Assembly (NCBI GenBank): GCA_021323855.1
Contig: JAJPKE010000037.1
Coordinates: forward strand, 1 to 64,000
From: Chloroflexota bacterium
Lineage (GTDB): Bacteria > Chloroflexota > Ktedonobacteria > Ktedonobacterales > JADMIN01
Length of the DNA stretch: 64,000 bases
Reading direction: 5' to 3'
Shown here: one piece after another, positions 1 through 9,234 of the stretch
How positions within the stretch are numbered: the first letter of the stretch is position 1
Layout of the letters: each line of letters starts with the position of its first letter
The notes under the pieces: model-generated
What the model saw: the letters and a program-made list of their open reading frames with translations, nothing else
Told to the model about the DNA's origin: nothing
Databases searched by the model: none
Made by a program: the position numbers and the translations under genes

Positions 1-629
1 CCGGTCGCCTGGCGTAGATCGCGAATCATCTGCAACACATTGTCGCCGTTCTTCTTGTCCAGATTCCCGGTCGGTTCATCCATGATGACAATGGCTGGGT
101 TGGTGGCTAAGGCTCGCGCCACCGCCACCCGCTGCTGCTCCCCACCGCTCATCTGGTTGGGTTTGTTGCCCAGCCGGTGGCCCAAGCCCACCAGGGTGAG
201 CAGTTCTTTGGCCCGCTCTGAGGGTTTCCCGGGATGCTTGCCGACATAGAGCGGCACCTCGACATTCTCCTGGGCGGTGAGCGTCGGGATGAGGTTGAAG
301 GCTTGGAAGACCATGCCAATCTTCTGGTTCCTGACGGCCGCCAGTTTGCCCTCGCTCATGCGGGTGATGTCCACCCCATCCACGAAGACTTGCCCGCTGG
401 TGGGATTATCCAATCCAGCGATGATGCCGAGCAGGGTAGATTTGCCAGAGCCAGAGGGACCGACGATGGCGACGAATTCGCCATGCTCGATCCGCAGGCT
501 GATGCCTTTGAGGATGTCAATGCGCTCGCGGCCCAGCGGCAGCGATTTGCGAATGTCTATCGCTTCCAACGCGGCGGTACGGGTCGCGACCGGCGCGGCG
601 CCGGCGTTTGTGCTTGTGGTGGTATCCAT
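1..629 (-). CDS. ABC transporter ATP-binding protein (MacB/LolD type), C-terminus cut by window edge
   Basis: The reverse strand reads from an ATG at 627-629 with no stop before base 1, so the 3' end lies outside the window. The translation shows a complete nucleotide-binding core: Walker A GPSGSGKST, Q-loop in MVFQAFN, signature MSGGEQQRVAVARAL and Walker B IVIMDEPTGNLD. The GNLD after Walker B and the short N-terminus are typical of the MacB/LolD/FtsE-like group, which powers lipoprotein, peptide or macrolide export or mechanotransmission with a FtsX-like permease. That permease is expected to lie off the left edge. The substrate cannot be told from this protein alone. The first 20 or so residues are rich in Thr and Ala and look disordered. 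Confidence 0.93.
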   Translation of the reverse strand, partial: MDTTTSTNAGAAPVATRTAALEAIDIRKSLPLGRERIDILKGISLRIEHGEFVAIVGPSGSGKSTLLGIIAGLDNPTSGQVFVDGVDITRMSEGKLAAVRNQKIGMVFQAFNLIPTLTAQENVEVPLYVGKHPGKPSERAKELLTLVGLGHRLGNKPNQMSGGEQQRVAVARALATNPAIVIMDEPTGNLDKKNGDNVLQMIRDLRQAT

Positions 630-1111
630 GTGTATGCGCTAGCTCCCTGTGCTGCTCCCCAGCCCGGCCAGAGCCAGGGATGGACTGATGAACTGACTGA
701 TGGACTTAAGCGAACTCTGCGGTGATGTAATGCGCGACAGTGCTGTTCTCCCAGCAGCGTTGCTGGACCCCTGCTGTAGCATCATTGCCGTGGGTGTTTA
801 CGAACGAACTGCGCAAATGGTTCAACTGAGCGTTATTGTCAAATAACCTCGTAGACGTTGCCCCGCGATAGCGTAGCAGTCCCGCCGCGACGAAAACCAG
901 TGCCGAAGGTCACGCCAGGGTCATGCAATGTCACACCAGAGTCATGTTTGCGCGCAGGACAACGGTAGGACAAAAGTGATAGGTACGCCTGCAACGCGCA
1001 TGCCAGGGCGTATCCGCTCTCACTTCATGGCGGCTTTTGGGACGATACTACCGAAGAGATACAGCGACAATAGATCGAAAATGCAGCAGAAATCTGCACG
1101 ATGCACCGGCT
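630..1111. other. Intergenic stretch without recognisable gene
   Basis: Between the ABC ATPase start and the dispersed repeat at 1112 there are about 480 bases. Open frames here give low-complexity, Arg-rich translations with no family resemblance. The only structure seen is a small hairpin near 752-770. The region should hold the promoter of the leftward ABC gene, but no convincing -35/-10 pair was found. Confidence 0.4.
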
Positions 1112-1263
1112 GCTCGCGGCTGTGAACAGCCGACGCACGCAACGGACCGGCTGAAGCCAGCAGAGCGCTGCGCCCGTTGGTGGCTCTCAGCCCATGTCAC
1201 CGTGCGCTGGCACTTGAGTGTCGCGACTTCTCTGGCGTGCGCCGGCAATTTATTGCCGCGATA
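1112..1263. repeat. Dispersed modular palindromic repeat (CTGAAG/CTTCAG type), copy 1
   Basis: This block directly follows the stop codon of the leftward ParA-like gene. It contains degenerate versions of the units seen at 11026-11132, 27828-27950 and 30469-30646: a GGCTGTGAACAGCC-like unit, a GGCTGAAGCC-like unit, and GCTGGCACTTGAGTGTCGCG- and GCCGGCAATTTATTGCCGCG-like units. Each unit is a short hairpin. This copy is the most diverged of the four. Confidence 0.6.
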
Positions 1264-2022
1264 TTATGGCATGAGGAAGCCATTCGATTTTTGTTCACCA
1301 TGTGGGTGCGAGACGACGTGTTTCGTGTCATGTGCGCCGCTCACCCGTTTCAGCGGCACCAGTTGCATGAGTCTCTGGCCCAGGCGTAGCATGGCAAAGA
1401 GGTAGGTATCATGGGGAGCGGCAGCGTCGCCACCTTTCAGTGAGTAATCTTCGCCACTCGCCAGCAAATAGTCCGCCGGATAATAGCCGATGACCGGCAG
1501 GTGGCGCTTGCTCGTGCTTTCTGGCAGGGACGACGCGGAGGGCGCATCAATGCGGCTGAAGACGACGCCCACACGCCCATACGGCGGTAGCGCATCGTGC
1601 AGTCGCTCGGCAATACGGTCAGCAGCCTGCTGGCCGGCTTCAGTGGGTTCCGTCACCGTCACCACATAATCCACTCCGGTGGCGAATCCGCCGCTATGCT
1701 CCAATAGCGCGGCGTCAATATCCAGCAAGATGACATCTGCATGGCCGGTGGTCTCGCGGCGCGCCTGCTCCACCAACGCAGGGATGTCGTGCATCTGAGC
1801 AGTGGTTGGCGCCCAGTAGACGAGATTCTTCACCGCGCCATGCGCAAAGAGCGTGTTCAGGCAGGCGCGTCTGCCCGTCAGGTCCACAAGTAATACATGG
1901 AGTCCCTGGGCGATCAGCACACGTCCTAGATAGTACGCAGCAGTACTTACGCCATGTCCACGGTGTTCCTGGGTCAGCGCCACACAAGCGGGGCGCGCTG
2001 GCGATGTGTCATCTACTGTCAT
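1264..2022 (-). CDS. Divergent ParA/MinD-like P-loop protein with degenerate Walker A
   Basis: The 252-residue product has the layout of a SIMIBI-class ATPase: an N-terminal beta strand (ACVALTQ), a loop in the P-loop position, a helix (AAYYLGRVLIAQGLHVLLVDL), and a Walker B-like DVILLDIDA. The loop reads EHRGHGVST where a ParA protein has KGGVGKT, so both the deviant lysine and the P-loop lysine are gone. Nucleotide binding is therefore doubtful. The C-terminal 40 residues are polar and basic. It stands alone, with a repeat block downstream and a long intergenic region upstream. Alternatives are a CpsD-like regulator or a degenerate septum-site or chromosome-partition protein. The family assignment rests on fold pattern only. 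Confidence 0.7.
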   Translation of the reverse strand: MTVDDTSPARPACVALTQEHRGHGVSTAAYYLGRVLIAQGLHVLLVDLTGRRACLNTLFAHGAVKNLVYWAPTTAQMHDIPALVEQARRETTGHADVILLDIDAALLEHSGGFATGVDYVVTVTEPTEAGQQAADRIAERLHDALPPYGRVGVVFSRIDAPSASSLPESTSKRHLPVIGYYPADYLLASGEDYSLKGGDAAAPHDTYLFAMLRLGQRLMQLVPLKRVSGAHDTKHVVSHPHGEQKSNGFLMP

Positions 2023-2348
2023 GATATGTACCTGCTGTATCTAAAAAGTCACGTGCCTGGAAAGCTCGGCGGTTGGCTGACATTCGCTGCCGGTTGTCGT
2101 GTACCGGCGTAGTATCGTGAATCATCGCGCATCATCACATCATATCATTGCGCGTTATTGCGCGTTATGGCATACGGCATGCGGATGCTTCATGTCCGGT
2201 CGCATCTGCTCACGCGCGAGAATCCTATAGAGCATATTCCAGGCCAATTTGTGGCCAATGTGTGGCACTGGCATTCCCGCCTGACATCCAGGCGAGCAGG
2301 CGGCGACTGTAAGGGATTTGTGAGGATTGTAAAAATATGCGGAAAGTA

Positions 2349-2364
2349 TGTGAGATTGCTCACA
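2349..2364. promoter_or_regulatory. Crp/Fnr-like palindromic operator candidate
   Basis: The bases TGTGAGATTGCTCACA match the TGTGA-N6-TCACA pattern of Crp-family sites. The site lies about 150 bases before the GH3 lipoprotein start, in the otherwise featureless 477-base gap 2023-2499. A related palindrome occurs at 58938-58955. The match is direct; binding by a Crp/Fnr-like protein is inferred. Confidence 0.45.
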
Positions 2365-2499
2365 TTCGCCGGAAAGCGACGTAATCTTTGCGCTTTGCCG
2401 GGCGTTTCATAACGTGTGGGATGTTTTCTGCGGGGTACCATGAGCAGTATTTGTCGTTGGAGATCATGGGCAATCATCAGAGGAGTACGGTGGGGATCA

Positions 2500-3867
2500 A
2501 TGAGCCAGAGAGGGCATAATTCGCAGAGCAGACAGAGCAGACAGAGCCAGCAGAGACAGCAGGGCCGGGGAAGATGGGGAGCGTTGGCGCGCGCCATGAC
2601 GCTGGCGGCGTTATTGGTGCTGAGCGCCTGCGCTGCCAATCCCAATGCAGTCAAATCGTCGCCTGCGGTCAAAGTGCAGGCAGAGAATTCTTCCATAACT
2701 TATACCGCAACGCATTATCCGCTGCATTGGAATCCCAGCCGTCCCTTGTCGCTCTATACTGTCGCCAATGAATACATTGCGCATATGACGCTGGACCAGG
2801 AACTCGGCCAGCTTATCATCGCCGCGCTGAGCGACACTGATTACAACGCCAACAACGCGGGCATGGTCGAGCAGGAAGGTGTCGGCGGCATCTTGCTCTA
2901 TACCGTCAACATGAAGACGAAGGACCAGACACGCCAGTTGATTGCAACGGCGCAGGCGCACGCGACGATTCCGCTGCTGGTGCTGACCGACGAAGAGGGC
3001 GGCTACGTGGACCGGCTGCAACAGTTCTATGGTTTCCGCCCGTCTGCCTCGATGATCGGCGCGACAGGTGATCCCTCTTACGCCAAGCAGCAGGGCTACA
3101 AGACCGGCCAGGACATGGCGACGCTCGGCTTCAATGCCGATTTTGCGCCGGATGTGGACGTGCAACTGGTGAATGGGCCGGACCAAATGACCCGCACCTT
3201 TGGCACCACACCGGATGCCGTCACGACGATGGCAGGCGCCTATATGACGGGGATGCAGGATGCCGGCGTTACGGTCTGCCTCAAGCACTTCCCCGGCCTG
3301 GGCGCCGCCACCACCGACGCGCACCTGAGCCTGCCAGTCATCAAGCGTACCCGCGATCAGATCGAGTCGGTTGAGCTGGCCCCCTATCGCAATCTGATTG
3401 CCACCGGGCAGGTGCAGATGATTATGACCACCGACCTGCTCATGCCGGCGATAGACCCGACGATGCCCGCAGAACTCTCACAACCCATCATCACTGGCAT
3501 CCTGCGGCAAGAGCTTGGCTACAACGGCGTGGTCGTCACCGATGCGCTTTACATGGATGGCATCTCGAAGAAGTGGACCGAGGCGCAGGCTGGTGTGCTG
3601 GCCATCGAGGCGGGCGATGATATGCTGGTCGGCCCGTTCTCGACAGACCAGGTAAGCTGGATGATTAGCGCGCTCAAAGACGCCATCAACAATCACCAAC
3701 TCAGCAAAGAGCGCATTGACGAGTCGGTGCGGCGCATCCTGACACTCAAGATGCGCATGGGGCTGCTGCCGGTGCCGGCGGGTATCGCACCGGTGCCACC
3801 GCTTGGCTCGATGAACGTTCAAGTGGTGGATGGGCCGGTTGCGCTGCCGCCGAACACCAACGGCTGA
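2500..3867 (+). CDS. Glycoside hydrolase family 3 lipoprotein, beta-N-acetylhexosaminidase (NagZ)-like
   Basis: The frame is open from 2416, but ATG 2500 has AGGAG at 2481-2485 and gives a sensible export signal: a Gln/Ser/Arg-rich stretch, a hydrophobic segment and the lipobox LSAC. The mature protein should be a surface lipoprotein. The GH3 barrel is clear, with KHFPGLG at about residue 262 followed by TDAH (the Asp-x-His of NagZ-type enzymes) and VVTDALYMDGIS with the likely nucleophile Asp348. Only the N-terminal GH3 domain is present, as in NagZ. The likely role is removal of N-acetylglucosamine from peptidoglycan or related glycans outside the membrane. The N-terminal SRQSRQSQQ stretch comes from a short direct DNA repeat. 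A Crp-like site lies upstream and a palindromic repeat follows the stop. Confidence 0.88.
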   Translation: MSQRGHNSQSRQSRQSQQRQQGRGRWGALARAMTLAALLVLSACAANPNAVKSSPAVKVQAENSSITYTATHYPLHWNPSRPLSLYTVANEYIAHMTLDQELGQLIIAALSDTDYNANNAGMVEQEGVGGILLYTVNMKTKDQTRQLIATAQAHATIPLLVLTDEEGGYVDRLQQFYGFRPSASMIGATGDPSYAKQQGYKTGQDMATLGFNADFAPDVDVQLVNGPDQMTRTFGTTPDAVTTMAGAYMTGMQDAGVTVCLKHFPGLGAATTDAHLSLPVIKRTRDQIESVELAPYRNLIATGQVQMIMTTDLLMPAIDPTMPAELSQPIITGILRQELGYNGVVVTDALYMDGISKKWTEAQAGVLAIEAGDDMLVGPFSTDQVSWMISALKDAINNHQLSKERIDESVRRILTLKMRMGLLPVPAGIAPVPPLGSMNVQVVDGPVALPPNTNG

Positions 3868-3874
3868 GCGGAGA

Positions 3875-3985
3875 GACCTCACCCCCTGACTCCCTCTCCC
3901 GCGAGGAGAGGGGAACCGGAGCGATCTCACCCCTAACTTGCTCGCTAATGAGGAGAAGGGGGAACTTAGACGAGGAATAGCTCCC
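3875..3985. repeat. Palindromic dispersed repeat of CCTCTCC-cgcga-GGAGAGG type, two units
   Basis: Just after the GH3 stop codon is GAGACCTCACCCCCTGAC followed by the hairpin CCCTCTCCCGCGAGGAGAGGG, then a second, diverged unit (gatctcacccctaactt... to about 3985). The same element recurs at 10349, 21039, 25212, 26159, 27775 and, inverted, at 33007. Its position after stop codons suggests a transcript 3'-end role. The remaining gap to 4453 holds only short, unconvincing frames. Confidence 0.8.
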
Positions 3986-4095
3986 TGCGTGATTGCTGTC
4001 TTGGCGAGAGCGCAAGGGAGCATTTCTTTGGTCCGCGCGCTGCACAAGCACAGCGTCGGTTATGTGCGAGCTGGATGCCTGGATAAGCAAACTCG

Positions 4096-4104
4096 TGGTA
4101 TACT
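4096..4104 (+). promoter_or_regulatory. Extended -10 promoter candidate
   Basis: TGGTATACT matches the extended -10 pattern TGnTATACT that recurs before several genes in this window. It lies about 350 bases before the first membrane paralog, so the leader would be long. No good -35 is seen. Confidence 0.3.
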
Positions 4105-4453
4105 CAGCGCCAGTATGTGAAACTACCCACTGTTCTTCTCGTTCGTTAGTAGGTATAGTAATGGGGGCCAGACGTTTTCAACGCATGCTCACGGCAACGC
4201 CACAAAACACTGGCGCAACTGGCATAGCAGTGGGCATGGCGGCAGGCAACGTCGCCTGGCTACATTCGGCCTTATCTGGTGTATCTGGCTTATTTGGCTG
4301 CGGCTGCGGCTGCGGCGGTATTGGTCTTATGTTTTGTCAGTGCAACCCGGAGGTTTCTCTTGCCGCGTGCGCCGCGTACCGTGTGTGAGCGGGTAGAGGG
4401 GCGGAAGGACCGGCATGCCGGGATGAGCGGCAACCAAGCAAAAGGGGATAGTC

Positions 4454-6127
4454 ATGCGGCAAAAACTCAGCGCGTCCCAACGTTCAGGTCATGCAATCAC
4501 TGACCTGTACGATGAAACACGTGGTGTCTTTCTCATTCAATATCCTGTCTGGCTCGTCATCACGCTGGCGCTGGCTGGCGTGGCCGCGTTTGCAATGGCA
4601 GGTTTCCTCGGGTATACCCATCTCGTCGGCGGCACATCCCAGCCACTCACCGCTGGTGATCGCGCATTTATCCAGCCCTGGGAACTGTTCCTCTGGTTCA
4701 GCGCGTTGATGCTGACGCTGCTGATCTCGATCTTCCGCGATAAATCGCTGCGTGGGCGTTTGATCGCCATGCTGATTACCGCATGTCTGGCAATCATCCT
4801 CGTCGGCATCTTCTATTTTAGCAATTCCCTGCCGGATTTCCTTCAGCAATTGCTCAAGGACATCAATCTGGCGGCGCTTGCCAGCGACGCGAATACCTAC
4901 ACCTTCATCAACTTCCTTATCATCGCCATCTTCTGGGCGGATACGATTCGCCGCTGGGTGCGCCGCATGCGTGGATTGCCACCCAGCCCGCGCGTGGATA
5001 TTGGTTGGGGGTCGGTGCGCAGCAGCTATGACCCGAACGATATGCCTTCGCTGCAAGAACTCATCTCCGGCGATCTGATTGCCGGCGCGGTGCTAACGTT
5101 TGCCCTGGCGGGCCTCTTTGAGGCAGGCTTCCTGAGCCTCTTCATCCATACGACACCGCCGATGACCACCTGCACGGTTTCATGGCCCTTCGGCGCCTGC
5201 GCTGGCGGTGGCGGTGTCCACAATCCGCCGACGCTGACGTTCATGGACCTGATCCAGACGTTGGTGTATTTGCCGCTGGGCCTCATCATCCTGGCGCTGG
5301 CGGCAACGCTCTCCGGCCTGGGCGCGGTCGGTGGCGTCAACGACAAAACGCTGGAAGCGCAGTTGCCTGCCGCCGCCAGCGCGGAGCAGTCCAGCACACC
5401 CGCTATCGCGGTGGATGTTTCGACGACGGTGCTCAATACGCTGAAGAGTGCGCTCAACCGTCGCCTGCGCCTGATCGTCAACAATCTCATTCTCTCACTG
5501 CGGATGGTTGGCTGGCCAGCGCTGATCTTCATTGGCACCTATGGGCTGGCGGAGCTTTCCACCAACATCCAGAACTACCTGCATAGCGGCAAGCATGTGG
5601 TAGATTTTCTGAGTTACGTCTTACCTGCGGCTGGCTGGGGATTGGCGACGATCCTGTGTCTGGTCTTCTCGGCGGCGCTCTTGCTCTTTCGCTGGCGCGT
5701 GGCGGATAATACGCTGCGCTTCATTGGGCTGATTGGTTTCGTCATCCTGCTGACGTTCTGGATTTTCTCGCTGGCATTGTGGGGCTTCAACCAGTTGCTC
5801 CTCAAAACTGGCGCTTCTCAGCGCCATCCATTTGATCCGCCCAGCTTCACAACCTATATTTCGCTGGCGGCGCTGCTGATATTTGGCATCCTCTGGAGCC
5901 TGCGCCTCTTGCGAGGACCGCGCGCCCAGCCTGGTTCTGCCACGCCTGCGCCAACGGTGGGTGCGAATCCACCGGCCAGCGCCGGATTCAGCGTGGCGAC
6001 GCCACCCGCTGGTTCGTCTGCGAATGATGAGAGCGCGACGAGGCCGGTTAGCGGCGATCCCAATGCAACGAATGCGACGAATCTGGCTCAATCGCCAGCA
6101 CAACCGCCTGACAGCACACAACGTTGA
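4454..6127 (+). CDS. Multi-pass membrane protein of unknown function, tandem paralog A
   Basis: The 557-residue product starts at ATG 4454 behind AAAGGGGA. After a short cytoplasmic lead containing HAITDLYDETRG it has about ten hydrophobic segments, with extracytoplasmic loops between segments holding a Cys pair (TCTVSWPFGACAGG) also present in the paralog. A strongly conserved segment (PPTLTFMDLIQTL and the following YLPLGLIILALAATLSGLG) is almost identical in both proteins and at DNA level. The last 90 residues are a Pro/Ala/Thr-rich tail. No catalytic motif is visible. The pair may form a heteromeric membrane complex. I do not recognise the family with confidence. Confidence 0.85.
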   Translation: MRQKLSASQRSGHAITDLYDETRGVFLIQYPVWLVITLALAGVAAFAMAGFLGYTHLVGGTSQPLTAGDRAFIQPWELFLWFSALMLTLLISIFRDKSLRGRLIAMLITACLAIILVGIFYFSNSLPDFLQQLLKDINLAALASDANTYTFINFLIIAIFWADTIRRWVRRMRGLPPSPRVDIGWGSVRSSYDPNDMPSLQELISGDLIAGAVLTFALAGLFEAGFLSLFIHTTPPMTTCTVSWPFGACAGGGGVHNPPTLTFMDLIQTLVYLPLGLIILALAATLSGLGAVGGVNDKTLEAQLPAAASAEQSSTPAIAVDVSTTVLNTLKSALNRRLRLIVNNLILSLRMVGWPALIFIGTYGLAELSTNIQNYLHSGKHVVDFLSYVLPAAGWGLATILCLVFSAALLLFRWRVADNTLRFIGLIGFVILLTFWIFSLALWGFNQLLLKTGASQRHPFDPPSFTTYISLAALLIFGILWSLRLLRGPRAQPGSATPAPTVGANPPASAGFSVATPPAGSSANDESATRPVSGDPNATNATNLAQSPAQPPDSTQR

Positions 6128-6223
6128 GCTATTGTAAACGCTTGGGGGAAACGAGAGGGCTGGTAACGGGAGATACGGTGCTGGCCCTGGCGTCGCACAC
6201 CATCATTGAAAGGCAGATAACGT

Positions 6224-7861
6224 ATGCGAGCAATGTTTAGCCGTATGGGCAATTCGCAGCACGCTATCACCGATGTCTATGACGAGGAACGCCGCACCTT
6301 TCTGGTGCGCTATCCCGTCTGGCTGGTGGTGGGGCTGGGCTTGAGCGGCGTGATCGTGTTCCTGCTCACCGGATTTCTGGGGTTCCGCGATAGCATGGAG
6401 CCAGCGATCACTGGCAAGCTGTTTCATGAGCCGTGGGCGCTCTATCTCTGGTTCTGCGCGCTCATCCTGACGCTGCAAATCTCGATCCTGCGACATCCCT
6501 CGCTGCGGCGACAGTTGACCGAGACGTTGATCGTCACGGTCTTCTGTATCATCTTCGTCGGCATCCTGTATTATTTCAACGTCCAGATCAGCAATTTCCT
6601 GTCCAGCATCCTGAGCGCGATTCTCGGCAAGCATATCATTCTGAAGCTGCTGGGTAGCTCGCCGCTGACCTATACCATCATCAACTTCCTCATCATCGCC
6701 ATCTTCTGGGTGGATACGATTCGCCGCTGGGTGCGTCGCTCGCGTGGCGATTCTCCCACCCGCCGTATTGATCTGGCGACCGGCGAAGTGACCTTCAAGG
6801 CGGAGAGCGATGAGATTCCGACGATGCAGGAATTAGTCTCCGGCGATCTGGTGGCTGGCGCCTTCCTGGTGCTGGTGCTGGCGCTGATCTTCCGCCAGGA
6901 GACGCTCAACTTCTTTTCGAGCGTCCTCAACGTAGGCGTTCCCATCAATACCTGCACGGTTTCGCTGCCCGGCGCCTGCAACCAGTATGCGACGACTGGC
7001 AATCCGCCGACGCTGACGTTCATAGATTTGATTCAGACCTTGATCTATCTGCCGCTGGGCCTCATCATCCTGGCGCTGGCGGCGACGCTCTCCGGCCTGG
7101 GGGCCGTCGGTGGCGTCAACGAGAAGGCGGTTGCCCCGTCCTCGCAGGCGTTGCTGGCCAATCGTGAAGGGTCGAGTACGGTCAACGTCGGTGAGCAGGT
7201 CAGTATCACGGTTCTCAATACGCTGCGCAGCGCCCTCAACCGGCGCATTCGCATTGCCATCGGCAGTCTGGCTGGCGCGTTGCGTATCGTCGCGTGGCCA
7301 TCGTTGATCCTACTCGGCACCATTGCGGTGGCTGCCTCGGCGCGCTATATTCAACAATATCTGCACCTGCAAAGCGATGGACGCACCTGCACCACCACGG
7401 CATGCCCGGAGTATGGCGCGGTGCAACGCCTGTTTAGCGAGCATGTACAGTTCACCGCGCCAGTCTCGGCGTTGGCCTGGGGCATCGTCGCCGCGCTTGC
7501 CATCGTCTTCTCGGCGACACTGCTGATCTACCGCTGGCGCGTGGCAGATAATACGCTGCGCCTGCTGGGACTGGTCAGCTTTACGGTGTTGCTGGTGTTC
7601 TGGATCTTCTCGCTGGCGCTTTCCGCTTTCAATGCGTTCTTCTCGCTGACGAACATTTCACCGCGCGTGCCGTTCCCGCAGCCGGGCGCGGCGACGATCA
7701 TTTCGTTTGTGGCGCTGCTGATCTTCGGCGGCTTCGCGCTGATACGCACGCTGGGCAGGCGCGGCCAGGGGCAGCCGGCGGTTCCTGCCGGTGTTCCGGC
7801 GCAGAATATGCAACGTTCACAACAGACGCAAGATACGCCGCGCGATACCGGCAACGCCTAG
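6224..7861 (+). CDS. Multi-pass membrane protein of unknown function, tandem paralog B
   Basis: This is the second copy of the tandem pair, 545 residues, starting at ATG 6224 at the place homologous to the paralog start (both begin MR and reach HAITD after 12 residues). It shares the N-terminal YDEER..FLVRYPVWLVV pattern, the IRRWVRR cytoplasmic loop, a Cys pair in the loop near 6950-6985, and the near-identical central helix region. It differs by longer loops around the ninth segment, with extra Cys residues (TCTTTACPEYG), and a shorter Gln-rich tail. The 96-base gap between the genes suggests co-transcription. Function unknown. Confidence 0.85.
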   Translation: MRAMFSRMGNSQHAITDVYDEERRTFLVRYPVWLVVGLGLSGVIVFLLTGFLGFRDSMEPAITGKLFHEPWALYLWFCALILTLQISILRHPSLRRQLTETLIVTVFCIIFVGILYYFNVQISNFLSSILSAILGKHIILKLLGSSPLTYTIINFLIIAIFWVDTIRRWVRRSRGDSPTRRIDLATGEVTFKAESDEIPTMQELVSGDLVAGAFLVLVLALIFRQETLNFFSSVLNVGVPINTCTVSLPGACNQYATTGNPPTLTFIDLIQTLIYLPLGLIILALAATLSGLGAVGGVNEKAVAPSSQALLANREGSSTVNVGEQVSITVLNTLRSALNRRIRIAIGSLAGALRIVAWPSLILLGTIAVAASARYIQQYLHLQSDGRTCTTTACPEYGAVQRLFSEHVQFTAPVSALAWGIVAALAIVFSATLLIYRWRVADNTLRLLGLVSFTVLLVFWIFSLALSAFNAFFSLTNISPRVPFPQPGAATIISFVALLIFGGFALIRTLGRRGQGQPAVPAGVPAQNMQRSQQTQDTPRDTGNA

Positions 7862-7903
7862 CGATTGGCTTACCGGCAGAGGATGTAGAGGCATGATACA
7901 GGC

Positions 7904-8431
7904 ATGATAGAGGGAACTGGCGAGGCGGTGGCGACGGTGGAGGTCGCCGCCGCCTTTGCGTTTCTCGCTGATCCACACAATAGCACACGCTGGTTTGCCG
8001 GCGCTGACCTCGCCCTGCCGCCGGAGGGACCGCTCCGCGAGGGGTTGACCTGGCGGCTGGAAAAGACGGCGGGGACACGCCATGTGCTGCCGATGCGCAT
8101 GACGGTCTATGAGCCACCGGCGCGCTTCGTCTGGGAGACGCAGTTGTTGCCCGGCCTTGCCACGAATAATGTCTGGGAGCTACGCTTTCAAGCGGGAGAC
8201 GAGGCAGGCACGACAAGATTGCAGATGTTCTTCCGGCTGCGGCTGAGTCCTGCTGGCTGGCTGACAAGGGTAATTGCGCCGCAGAGCTTGCGCCGCACGC
8301 TCGATACGCAGGCGCAGGCAGCGGTAGATCGCGCGGCGGCGGCGCTGGCGAACCGTGGACGCTCGCGCAAGCATGAGCGGCGCGACACACCGGGCGGGAA
8401 GTCCTCAGCGCGTGGACGCAAACGCCGCTGA
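7904..8431 (+). CDS. SRPBCC/START-like ligand-binding protein
   Basis: The 175-residue product fits the polyketide cyclase/SRPBCC fold. An N-terminal strand is followed by VAAAFAFLADPHNSTRWFAGAD, the usual helix-loop with a conserved Trp, then alternating strands (WRLEKTAGTRH, MRMTVYEPPARFVWET, NVWELRFQAG, TRLQMFFRLRL) and a long C-terminal helix. The last 25 residues are an Arg/Lys-rich tail beyond the normal fold. Such proteins bind hydrophobic ligands or catalyse small cyclisations; nothing here identifies a ligand. It is followed after 24 bases by a DUF2071 protein, probably in the same transcript. The start is fixed only by frame; AGAGG lies about 12 bases upstream. Confidence 0.75.
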   Translation: MIEGTGEAVATVEVAAAFAFLADPHNSTRWFAGADLALPPEGPLREGLTWRLEKTAGTRHVLPMRMTVYEPPARFVWETQLLPGLATNNVWELRFQAGDEAGTTRLQMFFRLRLSPAGWLTRVIAPQSLRRTLDTQAQAAVDRAAAALANRGRSRKHERRDTPGGKSSARGRKRR

Positions 8432-8455
8432 TTCAGACGATGGGAGCGGACGGCA

Positions 8456-9232
8456 ATGTCTGAACGACCGGCGCGCGCCATTCTCGCGGAGGCCAGGCAT
8501 CGTCCCTGGTCGTTGCCGGAGCGACCCTGGGTGATGCGGCAGCAATGGCACGAACTGCTCTTTGCGCACTGGCCGCTGCCTGTGGAGACGATGGCTGCGC
8601 TGGTGCCGCCAGGGCTGGCGCTGGATACCTATGAGGGGCAGGCGTGGGTTGGCGTCGTACCGTTTCGCATGGCAGGTGTGCGTCCGCGCATCACAACGGC
8701 AGTACCCTGGCTCTCCGCCTTCCCGGAATTGAACGTGCGCACGTATGTCTCAGCGCAGGGCAAGCCAGGTGTCTTTTTCTTCAGCCTGGACGCCGCCAAT
8801 CCGGTCGCTGTGTGGCTGGCGCGCTCACTCTTCTATCTGCCGTATTTCACCGCCCGCATGCGCTGTCTGCGTGATGGCGACACGATCACCTATTCCAGCA
8901 TCCGCACGCAGCGCCACGCGCCAGCGGCAACGCTCATTGCGAGTTATCGCCCAACCGCGCCCGCCTATTTTGCTACGCCCGGCAGCCTGGAACACTGGCT
9001 GACCGAACGCTATTGCCTGTATGCGGTCAACCGGCATGGCGCGCTCTTCCGTGGCGAGATTCACCATCCGCAATGGGCGCTTCAACCAGCGGAGGCCGAA
9101 CTGCACCTCAATACGATGGCGCGCGCCAGCGGCATTATCTTGCCGGAGACGGCGCCGCTGCTGCATTACGCCGGGCGGCAGGAGGTGTTGGTCTGGCCGT
9201 TGCAGCGAGTAACTAAGACGAAAGAGATGTGA
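8456..9232 (+). CDS. DUF2071 (YqjF-like) protein
   Basis: The 258-residue product matches the DUF2071/YqjF family, which has an acetoacetate-decarboxylase-like fold and no assigned reaction. Diagnostic pieces are WHELLFAHWPLPVETMAALVPPGL, AWVGVVPFRMAGVRP, FPELNVRTYV and GKPGVFFFSLDAANP. Length is normal for the family. The start at 8456 has GGGAGCGGA upstream. Its TGA stop overlaps the start region of the next gene, so it is probably translationally coupled to the trans-sulfuration enzyme. Confidence 0.88.
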   Translation: MSERPARAILAEARHRPWSLPERPWVMRQQWHELLFAHWPLPVETMAALVPPGLALDTYEGQAWVGVVPFRMAGVRPRITTAVPWLSAFPELNVRTYVSAQGKPGVFFFSLDAANPVAVWLARSLFYLPYFTARMRCLRDGDTITYSSIRTQRHAPAATLIASYRPTAPAYFATPGSLEHWLTERYCLYAVNRHGALFRGEIHHPQWALQPAEAELHLNTMARASGIILPETAPLLHYAGRQEVLVWPLQRVTKTKEM

Positions 9233-9234
9233 TA

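Noticed and set aside
234..725. 163-codon frame on the + strand
   Set aside because: It is the complement of the ABC ATPase gene, whose motifs are unambiguous.
1264..2022. Functional MinD/ParA ATPase
   Set aside because: The P-loop lacks the required lysines, so only a ParA-like fold is claimed.
3993..4388. 131-codon frame and a hydrophobic Ala-rich frame at 4279-4503
   Set aside because: Composition looks random (runs of Cys-Gly or Ala from a simple repeat), there is no ribosome-binding site, and the second overlaps the next gene.
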